DNA from: Sporolactobacillus sp. THM7-4 | GTDB lineage: Bacteria > Bacillota > Bacilli > Bacillales > Sporolactobacillaceae | Length of the DNA: 51,230 bases | Direction of reading: 5' to 3' | Assembly: GCF_004153165.1 (NCBI RefSeq) | Contig: NZ_SEMD01000020.1 | Span: forward strand, 1-51,230 | Shown here: positions 51,104 to 51,230 of the stretch, one piece after another | Layout: each line of letters starts with the position of its first letter | Position numbering within the stretch: position 1 is the stretch's first letter | Program-made: the position numbers and the translations under genes | Notes under the pieces: model-generated | What the model was told of the DNA's origin: nothing | Seen by the model: only the letters and a program-made list of their open reading frames with translations | Databases searched by the model: none

Positions 51104-51230
51104 TGAACTGACCCCCTAAAGTTGGACGACAAAATTCAACTTTAGGGGGTTTTACTATGACCAAATACTCAACTGATTTTAAGATAAAGGTTGTTAGTGA
51201 ATATCTCAAGGGGATGGGGAGCGCTTCGTT
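51104..51230 (+). mobile_element. IS3-family insertion sequence, left end (partial)
   Basis: Begins TGAACTGACCCCCTAAAGTT at 51104, a terminal inverted repeat of the IS3 (IS150-like) group. An 11-13-bp hairpin, CCCCCTAAAGTTG (51112-51124) with CAACTTTAGGGGG (51137-51149), lies inside the end. The element runs beyond the window. Confidence 0.85.
51157..51230 (+). CDS. IS3-family transposase OrfA, N-terminus (partial)
   Basis: From ATG at 51157 the frame reads MTKYSTDFKIKVVSEYLKG and continues GMGSAS to the edge. This is the start of the helix-turn-helix OrfA of IS150-like elements, which bind the terminal repeats and join OrfB (DDE transposase) by frameshifting. Confidence 0.88.
   Translation, partial: MTKYSTDFKIKVVSEYLKGMGSAS

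Overview
The window comes from the chromosome of a low-to-mid GC, endospore-forming member of the Bacillales. The evidence is a 16S rRNA 5' end of Firmicutes type, a gamma-type small acid-soluble spore protein (sspE), the spore-cortex amidase-like deacetylase PdaA, PerR with full metal-ligand conservation, strong GGAGG ribosome binding sites and frequent TTG/GTG starts. Gene order matches, in reversed orientation, the Bacillus subtilis rrnD-perR-bcp-gsaB-ygaE ... sspE-mutY-yfhP ... yfhH-recX and yfkD-yfkF ... yfkH-yfkI-yfkJ ... yfkM blocks. A Sporolactobacillus-like or related family is plausible from the 16S fragment and the general character, but this is inference.

Left part (1-8.6 kb): a leftward rRNA operon with three tandem promoters, perR, bcp, a YogA-like alcohol dehydrogenase, a CoA-type Nudix hydrolase, a striking 32-copy 21-bp tandem array, gsaB (heme precursor synthesis) and a YgaE-like FUSC/aromatic-exporter membrane protein. 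From 8.8 to 14.8 kb lies a leftward peptide ABC transporter operon (dppD-dppF-dppB-dppC-substrate-binding protein) interrupted by a 20-bp-periodic degenerate repeat. From 14.9 to 17.4 kb is a decayed island: a broken short-chain dehydrogenase, a zinc-ribbon protein, a flavodoxin-fold oxidoreductase, a C-terminal gene fragment, and an internally deleted group II intron lodged just behind the sspE terminator.

Middle (17.4-34 kb): sspE (50 codons), mutY, yfhP, yfhH-recX, a GNAT acetyltransferase, a cluster of DnaA boxes far from any dnaA gene, pdaA, an SE1561-family protein, yfkD, the methionine-salvage pair mtnE/mtnU, an OsmC protein, a YfkF-like MFS exporter, a VanZ-like protein, the yfkJ-yfkI-yfkH cluster and the oligopeptidase pepF.

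Right part (34-51 kb): adeC-rsmF-S66 peptidase on the plus strand, an APC amino-acid permease preceded by two inverted repeats, a gamma-carbonic-anhydrase-like protein (ytoA type), a thiamin salvage operon thiW-thiD-thiM-thiE under a TPP riboswitch with a clear attenuator, an atypical arginase-family protein, yfkM, a DUF1992 protein, a DAO-Rieske fusion, a Gfo/Idh/MocA oxidoreductase, an O-antigen-ligase-like membrane polymerase, and the left end of an IS3-family element cut by the window edge.

The most unusual material is between the genes. At least six intergenic regions hold tandem repeats with a period close to 20-23 bp (about two helical turns), one nearly perfect and the others degenerate and of unrelated sequence. 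Two homologous intergenic elements (1676 and 44405) resemble a mobile or structured-RNA scar. The DnaA-box cluster at 22.3 kb looks like a titration or regulatory site.
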